Of a stretch of 38,522 nt of DNA, positions 31,875-38,407 are shown piece after piece. Made by a program: the position numbers and the translations under genes. Below the pieces are notes generated by a model. The model was not told the DNA's origin. It was given only the letters and a program-made list of their open reading frames with translations, and did no database searches. Source of the DNA: a virus; IMG/VR virus record IMGVR_UViG_3300033149_003124, positions 1-38,522 of that record. The stretch is one strand, 5' to 3'. How positions within the stretch are numbered: position 1 is the first letter of the stretch; every line of letters begins with the position of its first letter.

Positions 31875-32248
31875 CTGATACTGACATGCTCACGTTGTTT
31901 GTCGATGACGACCCCGAGATACTGTCGATGTGGGGCGACCAGTGCAAGGACGCCGGGATCAAGGCGGCGTTCGCCCGGACGCGAGACGACGCAATCGCTA
32001 TAATCCTCGGAGAGCGTGTCTGTCACCTGATATGCGACGGCAACATCCCGGTGCGTGCCGGGGGTATCCCGGCGGGGCGGCATGGGCTGGCTGTGCTGGA
32101 GGCGGCCAAGCGCGCTGGCGTGCCTGAGCGCTGGATTGTCTCAGGGAACGATATACTCTGTAGGAGAGCGGTCAAGGACGGGCTGGCAACCCTTGCCTGC
32201 GCCAAGGTCCTTGCCGTTGAGAAGGCTTTGAAGGAGCGGAACCGATGA
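31871..32248 (+). CDS. CheY-like receiver-domain protein
   Basis: A 125-aa protein with AGGAG 6 bases before the ATG. It has every landmark of a response-regulator receiver: acidic pocket D12-D13-D14, phosphoacceptor D56 in LICDGN, S91 in WIVSGND and K112. It is a stand-alone receiver with no output domain. It could intercept host two-component signalling, or use the fold for another job. It lies between recombination genes and a glycyl-radical-motif gene. Confidence 0.75.
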   Translation: MTDTDMLTLFVDDDPEILSMWGDQCKDAGIKAAFARTRDDAIAIILGERVCHLICDGNIPVRAGGIPAGRHGLAVLEAAKRAGVPERWIVSGNDILCRRAVKDGLATLACAKVLAVEKALKERNR

Positions 32249-32601
32249 CAATGGCGGAAGTCCTGTCTATGTTTAAGTGCCACCCGGAGTGGCGGCTCCA
32301 CGAGGTCGTTGAGCCGGGGAGTGAGCTCTACAGTACCACGCGGTGCCCGAGCGGGAAAGGGCTGGTCGTCGAGAACCCGGGCACCGGGAGGGTCTATCTG
32401 GTTGACCTCAGCGTATTTGCCGACGCCACCGAGGAGGAGTTTGCGGCAATCATCGAGGGTGAGCGGGAGCCCGATCCTATCTACTACATGACGAGGATAG
32501 TCGGCTACTACAGCAGGACCACCAACTGGAACGCCTCGAAGCTGGCCGAGCGAGAGGACCGCAGGAGGGGCGATTACGCTCTGCCGGGCCGTAAGGAGTG
32601 A
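32245..32601 (+). CDS. NrdD C-terminus-like small protein with glycyl-radical motif
   Basis: A 118-aa protein with AAGGAGCGG upstream of ATG 32245. Residues 84-105, RIVGYYSRTTNWNASKLAE, resemble the C-terminal glycyl-radical segment of anaerobic ribonucleotide reductases (R-x-x-G-Y ... W-N-x-x-K). G87 is the candidate radical site. The large catalytic domain and the Zn-binding cysteine pairs of NrdD are missing. It might be a spare radical domain that repairs a damaged host enzyme, as GrcA does for pyruvate formate-lyase, or a remodelled regulatory protein. No NrdD, NrdG or other reductase is encoded here. Confidence 0.6.
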   Translation: MTMAEVLSMFKCHPEWRLHEVVEPGSELYSTTRCPSGKGLVVENPGTGRVYLVDLSVFADATEEEFAAIIEGEREPDPIYYMTRIVGYYSRTTNWNASKLAEREDRRRGDYALPGRKE

Positions 32602-32606
32602 GACGC

Positions 32607-32798
32607 ATGAGAACCGTTGAGGACCTGAGGCTGGAGGCATACGCCCGGACGCGGGACGACGGGGAGGCCGCGAGGATGCTGTCGATTAGCCGTAACGCGT
32701 TCCGCGCCTGGCGGGAAGCGCGCGGGCTTCCGCCGAAGCGGAGGCCCGGCCGGCCGCGGCTGGACGAAACCTATCTGGAGGAGACCGACAATGACTGA
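32607..32798 (+). CDS. Small helix-turn-helix protein
   Basis: A 63-aa basic protein; the ATG at 32607 follows AAGGAGTGAGACGC. Residues about 10-50 (AYARTRDDGEAARMLSISRNAFRAWREARG) form a compact helix-turn-helix of the homeodomain-like/resolvase kind, followed by a KRRPGRPR hook that would bind the minor groove. It could be an early regulator. The stop overlaps the next start. Confidence 0.65.
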   Translation: MRTVEDLRLEAYARTRDDGEAARMLSISRNAFRAWREARGLPPKRRPGRPRLDETYLEETDND

Positions 32799-32961
32799 CG
32801 ATCACGTATGCGCCTTGTGCGGGGAGCCCATTGACGAGGCCGAACTGGTGTGGAACGGCGCGGAACCCCTGCACCGGGAGTGTGACCAGGCGCGCATGGA
32901 AGCCGAGTTCGAGGCCCGATGCGAACAGGTCGCGCGGGCCAATCCGACGCAGACGCCGTGA
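32791..32961 (+). CDS. 56-aa zinc-ribbon-like protein
   Basis: Starts inside the previous stop region. C7-x2-C10 and H28-x2-C31 are spaced like a small treble-clef or zinc-ribbon site. The rest is charged helix. The function is unknown. Confidence 0.6.
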   Translation: MTDDHVCALCGEPIDEAELVWNGAEPLHRECDQARMEAEFEARCEQVARANPTQTP

Positions 32962-32971
32962 GGGATAGCGG

Positions 32972-33172
32972 ATGAATACTGACCGCATTAGCATCCTGCT
33001 TGTATTGATGGCCCTCCTGTTTGGCATCATCATAGCCCTGCTCTGTGGATGCTCCCGGGGCTATGTGTACGAGGACCATCATGGTTACCGGGACCCGCGC
33101 TGGGATATCCCGAAGGTCAAGAGCGTCGAGGAACTGAGGGCGATAGCGAGGAAGGAGCGCAAGGATGACTGA
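32972..33172 (+). CDS. Small membrane protein or lipoprotein
   Basis: A 66-aa protein. Residues 6-24 are a strongly hydrophobic helix ending LLCGC-S (C25/C27), which may serve as an unusual lipobox. The tail is charged. The ribosome site is weak. It overlaps the repeat gene B by 8 bases. A role at the inner membrane is likely. Confidence 0.55.
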   Translation: MNTDRISILLVLMALLFGIIIALLCGCSRGYVYEDHHGYRDPRWDIPKVKSVEELRAIARKERKDD

Positions 33173-34238
33173 GCACGCAGTTACCCCTGTATGGCAGTGG
33201 ACACACGACGGAGACAAAGTACTGCTGGTGAAGTGCGTCAACAAGGACGGAACATCGTATGGCGGTTTTCAATGGCCGGAGAGCGGGCCGGTCGAAGCCC
33301 CGGATTGGGACCCTGAACCTAAATGCGGCGGCGGCCTCCACGGCTGGCCCTGGGGAATCGGTATCGGCGCGGGGAAAGAGCCAGACTATTCTGGGCGGTG
33401 GCTTGTGTTCGCGGCTGACCCGGAAGACGTAGTATGGGTGGATGACAAGGCGAAGTGCCGAAAGGCCGAAGTGGTCTATTGCGGCCCGTGGTGGGGTGCC
33501 TATGCGCGTATACTGCCAGGTCGGGAAGCATGGATTCAGCACGCCGCGAGCGGAGCGGCCTCGGCAACAGGGTGGAGAGGAGCGGCCTCGGCAACAGGGA
33601 AGAGAGGAGCGGCCTCGGCAACAGGGTGGAGAGGAGCGGCCTCGGCAACAGGGGAGAGCGGCGCGGCCTCGGCAACAGGGGAGAGAGGAGCGGCCTCAGC
33701 AACAGGGGAGAGAGGAGCGGCCTCAGCAACAGGGTATAGCGGGGCGGCCTCGGCAACAGGGTGGAGAGGAGCGGCCTCGGCAACAGGGGAGAGCGGCGCG
33801 GCCTCGGCAACAGGGCAGAGGGGAGCGGCCTCGGCAACAGGGTGGAGAGGAGCGGCCTCGGCAACAGGGTGGAGAGGAGCGGCCTCGGCAACAGGGCAGA
33901 GAGGAGCGGCCTCGGCAACAGGGTGGAGAGGAGCGGCCTCGGCAACAGGGCAGAGAGGAGCAGCCTCGGCAACAGGGTGGAGAGGAGCGGCCTCGGCAAC
34001 AGGGGAGGAATCAATCGCCGCTGTCACCCAAGCCACGGAATACTCGCACGTCGAGGCCGGCCCGGGCGGAATAGCGGCAGTAATCGGGGAGGTGGTCCAC
34101 TGGACGGTCCATCGGCAGGCCGTGCTTATCCAGCGGTGGAAACACGGCAACGGTTGGCGTACAGCGGTATTGTACGGGCGGGATTATCCGCACGAGAAGA
34201 CCATCCGAATAGTGAGAGGAAAGCGCCGTGATGACTGA
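33165..34238 (+). CDS. Nonapeptide-repeat protein B
   Basis: A 357-aa paralogue of the protein at 28217, with a closely matching N-terminal domain (residues 1-128) and C-terminal domain. It carries 17 tandem copies of (S/R)GAASATG-x (residues 129-281) in place of 25. The boundary pair is more often WR, ER, QR and KR than in protein A. The DNA of the N-terminal part is also closely similar, so duplication is recent. Unlike gene A it is not bracketed by the intergenic element. Function unknown; no signal peptide. Confidence 0.8.
   Translation: MTEHAVTPVWQWTHDGDKVLLVKCVNKDGTSYGGFQWPESGPVEAPDWDPEPKCGGGLHGWPWGIGIGAGKEPDYSGRWLVFAADPEDVVWVDDKAKCRKAEVVYCGPWWGAYARILPGREAWIQHAASGAASATGWRGAASATGKRGAASATGWRGAASATGESGAASATGERGAASATGERGAASATGYSGAASATGWRGAASATGESGAASATGQRGAASATGWRGAASATGWRGAASATGQRGAASATGWRGAASATGQRGAASATGWRGAASATGEESIAAVTQATEYSHVEAGPGGIAAVIGEVVHWTVHRQAVLIQRWKHGNGWRTAVLYGRDYPHEKTIRIVRGKRRDD
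33549..34007 (+). repeat. 27-bp tandem repeat, 17 units (gene B)
   Basis: The same 27-bp unit as in gene A, with the same invariant core and the same variable boundary codons. Confidence 0.95.
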
Positions 34239-34311
34239 AACCAATGAGCACCCGGTGCTTTTCAAGCCGTGGGTGCTGGTGTATACGTTCTTGAAGGAGA
34301 TAGACGAATGA
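34231..34311 (+). CDS. 26-aa microprotein (possible)
   Basis: A 26-codon frame starting at ATG 34231, 3 bases after GTG of the shared end of gene B. It is hydrophobic in the middle (VLVYTF) and ends in ATGA overlap with the next gene. AGGAAAGCGCC may act as its site. It may be only a translational bridge. Confidence 0.35.
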   Translation: MTETNEHPVLFKPWVLVYTFLKEIDE

Positions 34312-34655
34312 GCATGTATTACATTGACCAGACCTCCCGGCAGGCGCGGGATGACTGCCTCCGGGGCATCCGGCAAAACCCGCGGGACCGCCTGCGCTGG
34401 TGGGGCTGGATACTGTTGGCGGCATTGGTGCTGATGCCGCATGAAAAGGAGAAAGACATGGGACACTCGCAGGGCTTGGTGTTGAAATACTTCGTCCTGA
34501 ACCCGACGAAAGACGATCCATACGGAGAGGCCAGCAGACAAGCGATGCGAACCTACGCGCGTATCATCCGGGAGCATAACGCGGGGCTTGCCTTCGACCT
34601 AAGAGCCTGGCTGGACGATATCGAGGCGGGCATAAAGCGCGAGAAAGGAGCGTGA
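34308..34655 (+). CDS. Small membrane-associated hypothetical protein
   Basis: 115 aa from ATG 34308; a second strong start at 34458 (AGGAGAAAGAC before it) would give a 65-aa soluble protein. The long form has a WWGWILLAALVLM hydrophobic segment at about 30-42, the short form none. The C-terminal half is helical with YARIIREHN. Both forms may be made. Function unknown. Confidence 0.55.
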   Translation: MSMYYIDQTSRQARDDCLRGIRQNPRDRLRWWGWILLAALVLMPHEKEKDMGHSQGLVLKYFVLNPTKDDPYGEASRQAMRTYARIIREHNAGLAFDLRAWLDDIEAGIKREKGA

Positions 34656-34656
34656 G

Positions 34657-34806
34657 ATGGTTGTTCTCGGGATACTGATACTGGAGCATATCCTGGTGAT
34701 TGGCCTGATATTTTGGCAAAGGTGCATCATTCAGGCCCTTCACCGCGAACTGGACGAGGCGCGGCTGCAAGCCCGCATTGTTGGCCGGAATACGTTACCG
34801 CGATGA
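34657..34806 (+). CDS. 49-aa small membrane protein
   Basis: A frame with GAAAGGAG before ATG 34657. Residues 2-20 form a clear transmembrane helix and the rest is basic helix. It sits among other micro-membrane proteins of the early region (36087, 37455). Function unknown. Confidence 0.6.
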   Translation: MVVLGILILEHILVIGLIFWQRCIIQALHRELDEARLQARIVGRNTLPR

Positions 34807-34821
34807 TAGTGGGGAGACCAG

Positions 34822-35049
34822 ATGACTGTCCGTGATATCGTCAGGGACTACCTCAGGAAGCATGGTTACGACGGCCTGTATAACGACGCCGGCGATTGTG
34901 CCTGCCTGATTGACGACCTGATGCCGTGCACTGCCTGCGAAGGTGCCTATGTGGACGAGTGCGTGCCGGGCTACAAGACACCCTGCGATTGCGGAGAGCA
35001 CGACTGGCATGTCGAGGCGCTGGCAGAGAGGGGAAACGATGCCGAATAA
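34822..35049 (+). CDS. Cys-rich phage protein of the VRDYL...DLMPC type
   Basis: A 75-aa protein with GGGGAG before its ATG. It contains VRDYLRKHGYDGLYN and DDLMPC, features of a small phage family I have met in many siphophages. Seven Cys fall in C-x-C, C-x2-C, and C-x-C spacings, with a final acidic end. It may bind zinc. Function unknown. Overlaps the next gene by 11 bases. Confidence 0.7.
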   Translation: MTVRDIVRDYLRKHGYDGLYNDAGDCACLIDDLMPCTACEGAYVDECVPGYKTPCDCGEHDWHVEALAERGNDAE

Positions 35050-35203
35050 GCAGGACCCGCGGGTGGCCCTTTGGGGAGCCTTCTGCGATATCACGGACCG
35101 GTACGCCTTGCTGAAGTCGGCGAGGTTGCGGCGGGCTTCCGAGGAAGTAGCCCTGCATACTTACTTGGTCTATCTGTCTCTTGGCGGAAGGAGGATACGG
35201 TAA
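35039..35203 (+). CDS. Small protein of a three-member paralogous family, member 1
   Basis: A 54-aa protein. It shares the WGAFCDITDRYAL start with the start of the protein at 37788 and the LGGRR end with 35203. It lacks the central Cys-rich part. The final Gly-Gly-Arg-Arg codons read GGCGGAAGGAGG, which also supplies the ribosome site of the next gene. Confidence 0.6.
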   Translation: MPNKQDPRVALWGAFCDITDRYALLKSARLRRASEEVALHTYLVYLSLGGRRIR

Positions 35204-35568
35204 TGCCAGGGAGATGCATTGTCTGCGCGTTGCCGGGTGATTACTACTGCAAACATTGCCAGCAACGGGCCAGAAACGCAACCTGGGAATCGTTCTTGCA
35301 TTGGGCGGACAACTATGCTCTGGCTATAGATGGTTGGCCGCCCAACATCAGCGAAGAGGACTGCGCGCTTTGTGCGCTACACGACTGTTATGATTGCCCT
35401 CTGGAGCGATACGGTATGGGATGTATACCGTGGGGCGAGGAGACCACGCCTTACGGAGAGGTATATATGGCGTTATGCCATGGACAGCCTACAGACCAGC
35501 CTGCCGAGGTAATGGCTCTATGTTTGCTGTTTGTCTACTATGCCCTCGGCGGAAGGAGGACCGCATAG
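35203..35568 (+). CDS. Cys-rich protein, paralogous family member 2
   Basis: A 121-aa protein (TAATG overlap). C5, C8, C17 and C20 form an N-terminal zinc-like site; further cysteines lie in CALCALHDCYDC at about 63-74. The segment EVMALCLLFVYYALGGRR near the end is repeated in the protein at 37788. As with member 1, the end encodes the next ribosome site. The function is unknown. Confidence 0.65.
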   Translation: MPGRCIVCALPGDYYCKHCQQRARNATWESFLHWADNYALAIDGWPPNISEEDCALCALHDCYDCPLERYGMGCIPWGEETTPYGEVYMALCHGQPTDQPAEVMALCLLFVYYALGGRRTA

Positions 35569-36090
35569 ATGGACCCCATCAAGAAGCGAGAACGCCGCGA
35601 CATGAGGAACCGGATGCGCTCCTCCGAGTCGGCCCTGCTCTATCTCGATGAGCGCCGCCGGCTGGCTCGTAACCGCCAGGCAACGTCTCTGTGCTGGCGA
35701 GGCGGTCGGGCCTTCTCGAACGACGAACAGATAGCGCTATCGGTAATGGGTATCCCCATCCATGCGCTCAATGGGGAGTTATGCCCTTTCGGGGTATACA
35801 CCAACGCCCTCCTACGCTTCGCTGACAACTCCGGCTGGTGGCGGTTTGATGACGACCTCGCTGAGCAGGCGCGGCAGGCAGAGACCCGCGGGCTGCGTGA
35901 CAGCCTCGCTGAGGCCCTCGACAGGGCAGGATTGTCGGAGCGGGAACTGGCAATCCTCGAAGCCCGGCTGGAGAACGGCATGACACTCGAAGCGACGGCG
36001 CTGCGCTTCGGCGTCACGAGGTCCCGCATCCGCCAGATACAGGAGAAGGCTTTGCGGAAACTGCGTATCACGAAAGGACTGACCCAATGA
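35569..36090 (+). CDS. Sigma-70 region-4-like transcription regulator
   Basis: A 173-aa protein. Residues about 122-167 are an almost textbook sigma region 4: LSERELAILEARLENGM, then TLEATALRFGVTRSRIRQIQEKALRKLR. The N-terminal 110 residues carry no sigma region 2. Phage proteins of this shape control late genes with host RNA polymerase. The window has a second sigma-like gene at 2095, so transcription may be switched in two steps. Confidence 0.75.
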   Translation: MDPIKKRERRDMRNRMRSSESALLYLDERRRLARNRQATSLCWRGGRAFSNDEQIALSVMGIPIHALNGELCPFGVYTNALLRFADNSGWWRFDDDLAEQARQAETRGLRDSLAEALDRAGLSERELAILEARLENGMTLEATALRFGVTRSRIRQIQEKALRKLRITKGLTQ

Positions 36091-36167
36091 CACCGGATAC
36101 CCTGACCGACTGGCGGCTGGTGGTGGCGGCGATAGCCTTCCTGCTGGCCGCGGTGCTGATGAGGTGA
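36087..36167 (+). CDS. 26-aa single-pass membrane microprotein
   Basis: ATG 36087 overlaps the previous stop (ATGA). After a short polar start, residues 9-25 are a pure hydrophobic helix (WRLVVAAIAFLLAAVLM). It is too short for ordinary gene finders, but its coupling makes translation plausible. It could be a toxin-like or membrane-regulating peptide. Confidence 0.5.
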   Translation: MTPDTLTDWRLVVAAIAFLLAAVLMR

Positions 36168-36173
36168 GATGCA

Positions 36174-37100
36174 ATGCCGAACAGGGCATTAACAGTTGAT
36201 TTGATGACCGCAGGCTTCCCCTGCCAGGATGTCTCTGTGGCAGGCAAACGGAAAGGACTGAATGGTGAACGGACAGGATTGTTCTGGGAAATCATACGCC
36301 TTGCCCGAAGGCTACGACCGCGTTGGCTTCTCCTTGAGAATGTTCCCGGACTACTGTCTTCATCCACAGGGGCCAGAGGGAGAGATTTTGCGGTCGTCCT
36401 GGCCGCGTTGGGCCAACTCGGGTACGGTGTGGCGTGGACGTGTCTGGATGCACAATGGTTCGGACTGGCGCAGCGGCGCAAGCGTGTGTTCGTTGTCGGA
36501 TATCTTGGAGCCCCATGTCCAGCGGAAATACTTTTTGAGCCCGAAAGCGTGCAGAGGCGTACTCCGCCGTGCCGAGAAACGGGGGAAGGAACTGCCAGAG
36601 AAACTGCGGCGTGTCTTAGAGGCAGTGGCGTCGGGACAGAGCGTGTCAGAGATACGAGAGGACAAGACAACGTGATTCCCGACATTGCGTGGGCGTTACA
36701 GGAACGTGACGCCAAAGGCCCCGATAGCGACACAAAAGAAGGACACCTGCTCCCTGTCTCGTATGGCGTGCGCCGTCTTACCCCGCTGGAGTGCGAACGT
36801 CTACAGGGCTTCCCTGACGGATGGACCGCGGTCAACGGGAGGAGCGACAGTGCACGCTACAGGATGCTCGGCAATGCCGTTCCGGTACCGGTGGTGGAGT
36901 GGATTTTGAGGCGAATTGCAAACGCCGGCGCTCAGACAATGGCGGACCTGTTCTGCGGGATAGGCGGGTTTGCCCTGGCCGCCGAGCGCGCTGGTATCGG
37001 AGTAATGTGGGCCAGCGAAGTTGAGAAGCAGGCCGTAGCAGTTTACCAAGCGCACTTCCCGGCGGTAGAAATGCTCGGCGATATCAGGGAGATTAAATGA
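36174..37100 (+). CDS. Circularly permuted cytosine-C5 DNA methyltransferase
   Basis: A 308-aa protein that would methylate carbon 5 of cytosine. Motif order is changed. Motif IV GFPCQ (catalytic C17) comes first, then VI E55-N-V57, VIII QRRKR (100-104), a target-recognition region (about 110-195), IX RRLTPLE and LQGFP (200-214) and X GNAVPVPV (233-240). Last come motif I DLFCGIGG (258-265) and motifs II-III, ending at GDIREIK. In ordinary enzymes motifs I-III come first and the REIK-like end runs straight into motif IV, so the cut is exactly between III and IV. The gene is complete and in one frame. Target sequence unknown. Confidence 0.88.
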   Translation: MPNRALTVDLMTAGFPCQDVSVAGKRKGLNGERTGLFWEIIRLARRLRPRWLLLENVPGLLSSSTGARGRDFAVVLAALGQLGYGVAWTCLDAQWFGLAQRRKRVFVVGYLGAPCPAEILFEPESVQRRTPPCRETGEGTARETAACLRGSGVGTERVRDTRGQDNVIPDIAWALQERDAKGPDSDTKEGHLLPVSYGVRRLTPLECERLQGFPDGWTAVNGRSDSARYRMLGNAVPVPVVEWILRRIANAGAQTMADLFCGIGGFALAAERAGIGVMWASEVEKQAVAVYQAHFPAVEMLGDIREIK

Positions 37101-37139
37101 AGTGCTAACTTTACAGTTTTTGGCACTTCCTTAGCACTT
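37100..37139. promoter_or_regulatory. 9-bp perfect inverted repeat after the C5 methyltransferase
   Basis: AAGTGCTAA (37100-37108) and TTAGCACTT (37131-37139) are separated by 22 bases and sit in the 50-bp AT-rich gap before the next gene. It includes a GGCACTT half-copy. It may be an operator; no T tract follows, so a terminator is unlikely. Confidence 0.5.
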
Positions 37140-37150
37140 GGAGGAATGAT

Positions 37151-37465
37151 ATGACCGGTAAAAACCACGAAACGGCCAAACCACCTCGCGGCAATTGCAA
37201 CAATGCCCGCCTCATCATCCAGCAACAGAGACGGCGCATCGAGCACTTGGAGGCCGAGATACGGCGGCTGAGGGAGGAGCAAGAGCAAACGGCCTATTCT
37301 GTCCTCCCGCCGCATCCGTGTTTTGAGGAGCCGGATTGTGTTGTGTCGTGCGACGGGTACACTGGCGAAGAGTGCCTGCACAAAAGCCGCGGTGGCACTT
37401 GGGAGAATTGCTCCAGTGGTAAGTTGAGCGTCTATCACCATGAGGAGACGCCTGATGCGCCTTGA
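37151..37465 (+). CDS. Coiled-coil and Cys-rich hypothetical protein
   Basis: A 104-aa protein starting after GGAGG. Residues about 20-48 are a charged coiled coil (RRRIEHLEAEIRRLREEQ). The rest carries five Cys in short motifs (C-F-E-E-P-D-C, E-C-L-H, N-C-S-S). No family is recognised. Its stop overlaps the next ATG by 11 bases. Confidence 0.55.
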   Translation: MTGKNHETAKPPRGNCNNARLIIQQQRRRIEHLEAEIRRLREEQEQTAYSVLPPHPCFEEPDCVVSCDGYTGEECLHKSRGGTWENCSSGKLSVYHHEETPDAP

Positions 37466-37562
37466 CTTCATCGTTGATTGGGTGCTCTTGTACTCGATAT
37501 TCGGCATCGGTCTTGTTACGGGCTGGCTGGCAAAAGGAGAATGGGATGAACGAGCAGACTGA
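37455..37562 (+). CDS. 35-aa single-pass membrane microprotein
   Basis: ATG 37455 follows GAGGAGACGCCTG. Residues 4-25 are a hydrophobic helix (FIVDWVLLYSIFGIGLVTGW) and the tail is charged. Overlaps its neighbours on both sides. Confidence 0.5.
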   Translation: MRLDFIVDWVLLYSIFGIGLVTGWLAKGEWDERAD

Positions 37563-37791
37563 CTACGCCGTTGCACCAGGCGAGGTCCTGTTTGACGAAC
37601 TCCTCGCCCGCTGTGCCGAGCGCTGCGGGTTGCCGCAGGAAACCGTAGAGGCCGTGGTATGCGGGAACCAGCCGGTGACTGAGGATATCGCCGAGGCCCT
37701 CGAACGCGGCTTGGGCATCCGGGCATGTCTGTGGCTCAACCTCGAACGGAACTACCAGAGGGACAAGCGCGAAGCGGAGGGGGCACCTTGA
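37546..37791 (+). CDS. HigA/XRE-type antitoxin-like protein
   Basis: An 81-aa protein with AAAGGAGAATGGG before ATG 37546. It opens with PGEVLFDELLARCAERCGLPQE and ends with LGIRACLWLNLERNYQ, the typical first and last motifs of the HigA family. The middle helix-turn-helix is recognisable but has unusual Cys residues. No HigB-like toxin is encoded nearby, so it may be a solitary regulator or an antitoxin that neutralises host HigB. Confidence 0.75.
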   Translation: MNEQTDYAVAPGEVLFDELLARCAERCGLPQETVEAVVCGNQPVTEDIAEALERGLGIRACLWLNLERNYQRDKREAEGAP

Positions 37792-38108
37792 AGCGCGCTA
37801 TCTGGGAAGCATTCTGCCGATGGACTGATAAGTTCGCCGCGGCCATGCAGGGGGACTACTACAGCGTGCACGGCAATCCCTCTGCTCCGCTCTGTCAAGC
37901 GTGTCGCACCGGTCACCAGGTGGACTGCCGCCGGTGCCCCCTAACCATCCACGGGATGCGGTGTGAGGCACCGTCGGGGAAGCCGTCACCGTGGCAGGAC
38001 GTTGTTGTCAACAGGTCCGGCAACCGGTGCCGGGAGACCGAGGTTATGGCGCTGTGCCTGCTGTTCGTCTACTATACCCTACTCACAAGGAGGATTGACG
38101 ATGCCTGA
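37788..38108 (+). CDS. Cys-rich protein, paralogous family member 3
   Basis: A 106-aa protein starting at TTG 37788 with GGAGGGGG upstream. Its start WEAFCRWTDKFA matches member 1 and its ETEVMALCLLFVYYTL end matches member 2. The middle has cysteines in CQACRTGH and CRRCP patterns plus HGMRC, suggesting one or two zinc sites. The AAGGAGG near its end is the site for the next gene. Confidence 0.65.
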   Translation: MKRAIWEAFCRWTDKFAAAMQGDYYSVHGNPSAPLCQACRTGHQVDCRRCPLTIHGMRCEAPSGKPSPWQDVVVNRSGNRCRETEVMALCLLFVYYTLLTRRIDDA

Positions 38109-38394
38109 CCAACACAGAGTGCCAAGCGTAAGCGTGTGCTGCCAGACCTGTGTCTTCTTCGAGCCGCTACTGGCCGCCGGAAAGGAATGTCCGTATGCTC
38201 AATGCGAGCCTCCGGGCGAGGGCGTGGCCCCCGGGAACTGGACTGCATCCGACGACTGCCCGGTCTTCCAGGCCGACTGCTTCGCCGCGGTCATACGCTC
38301 GGCGCTGGAACACTCCGGCTCACCGCAACACCTGCGGTCTATCGCCAGGTACCTCCCTGGCGAGATGCGGGCCCGGGTTGGCCTTGACGACTGA
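38101..38394 (+). CDS. Cys-rich hypothetical protein
   Basis: A 97-aa protein starting at ATG 38101, overlapping the previous gene by 8 bases. Cysteines occur as C13-C14-x2-C17, then C-P-Y-A-Q-C, then C-P and C, so it might be metal-binding. A C-terminal helix pair is present (CFAAVIRSALEHS). Precedes the amino-methyltransferase by 13 bases. Confidence 0.6.
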   Translation: MPDQHRVPSVSVCCQTCVFFEPLLAAGKECPYAQCEPPGEGVAPGNWTASDDCPVFQADCFAAVIRSALEHSGSPQHLRSIARYLPGEMRARVGLDD

Positions 38395-38407
38395 GAGGAG
38401 CAGGCCC

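Noticed and set aside
28217-34238. Diversity-generating retroelement target in the repeat proteins
   Set aside because: There is no reverse transcriptase or template repeat anywhere in the window, and variation is at unit boundaries, not at adenines.
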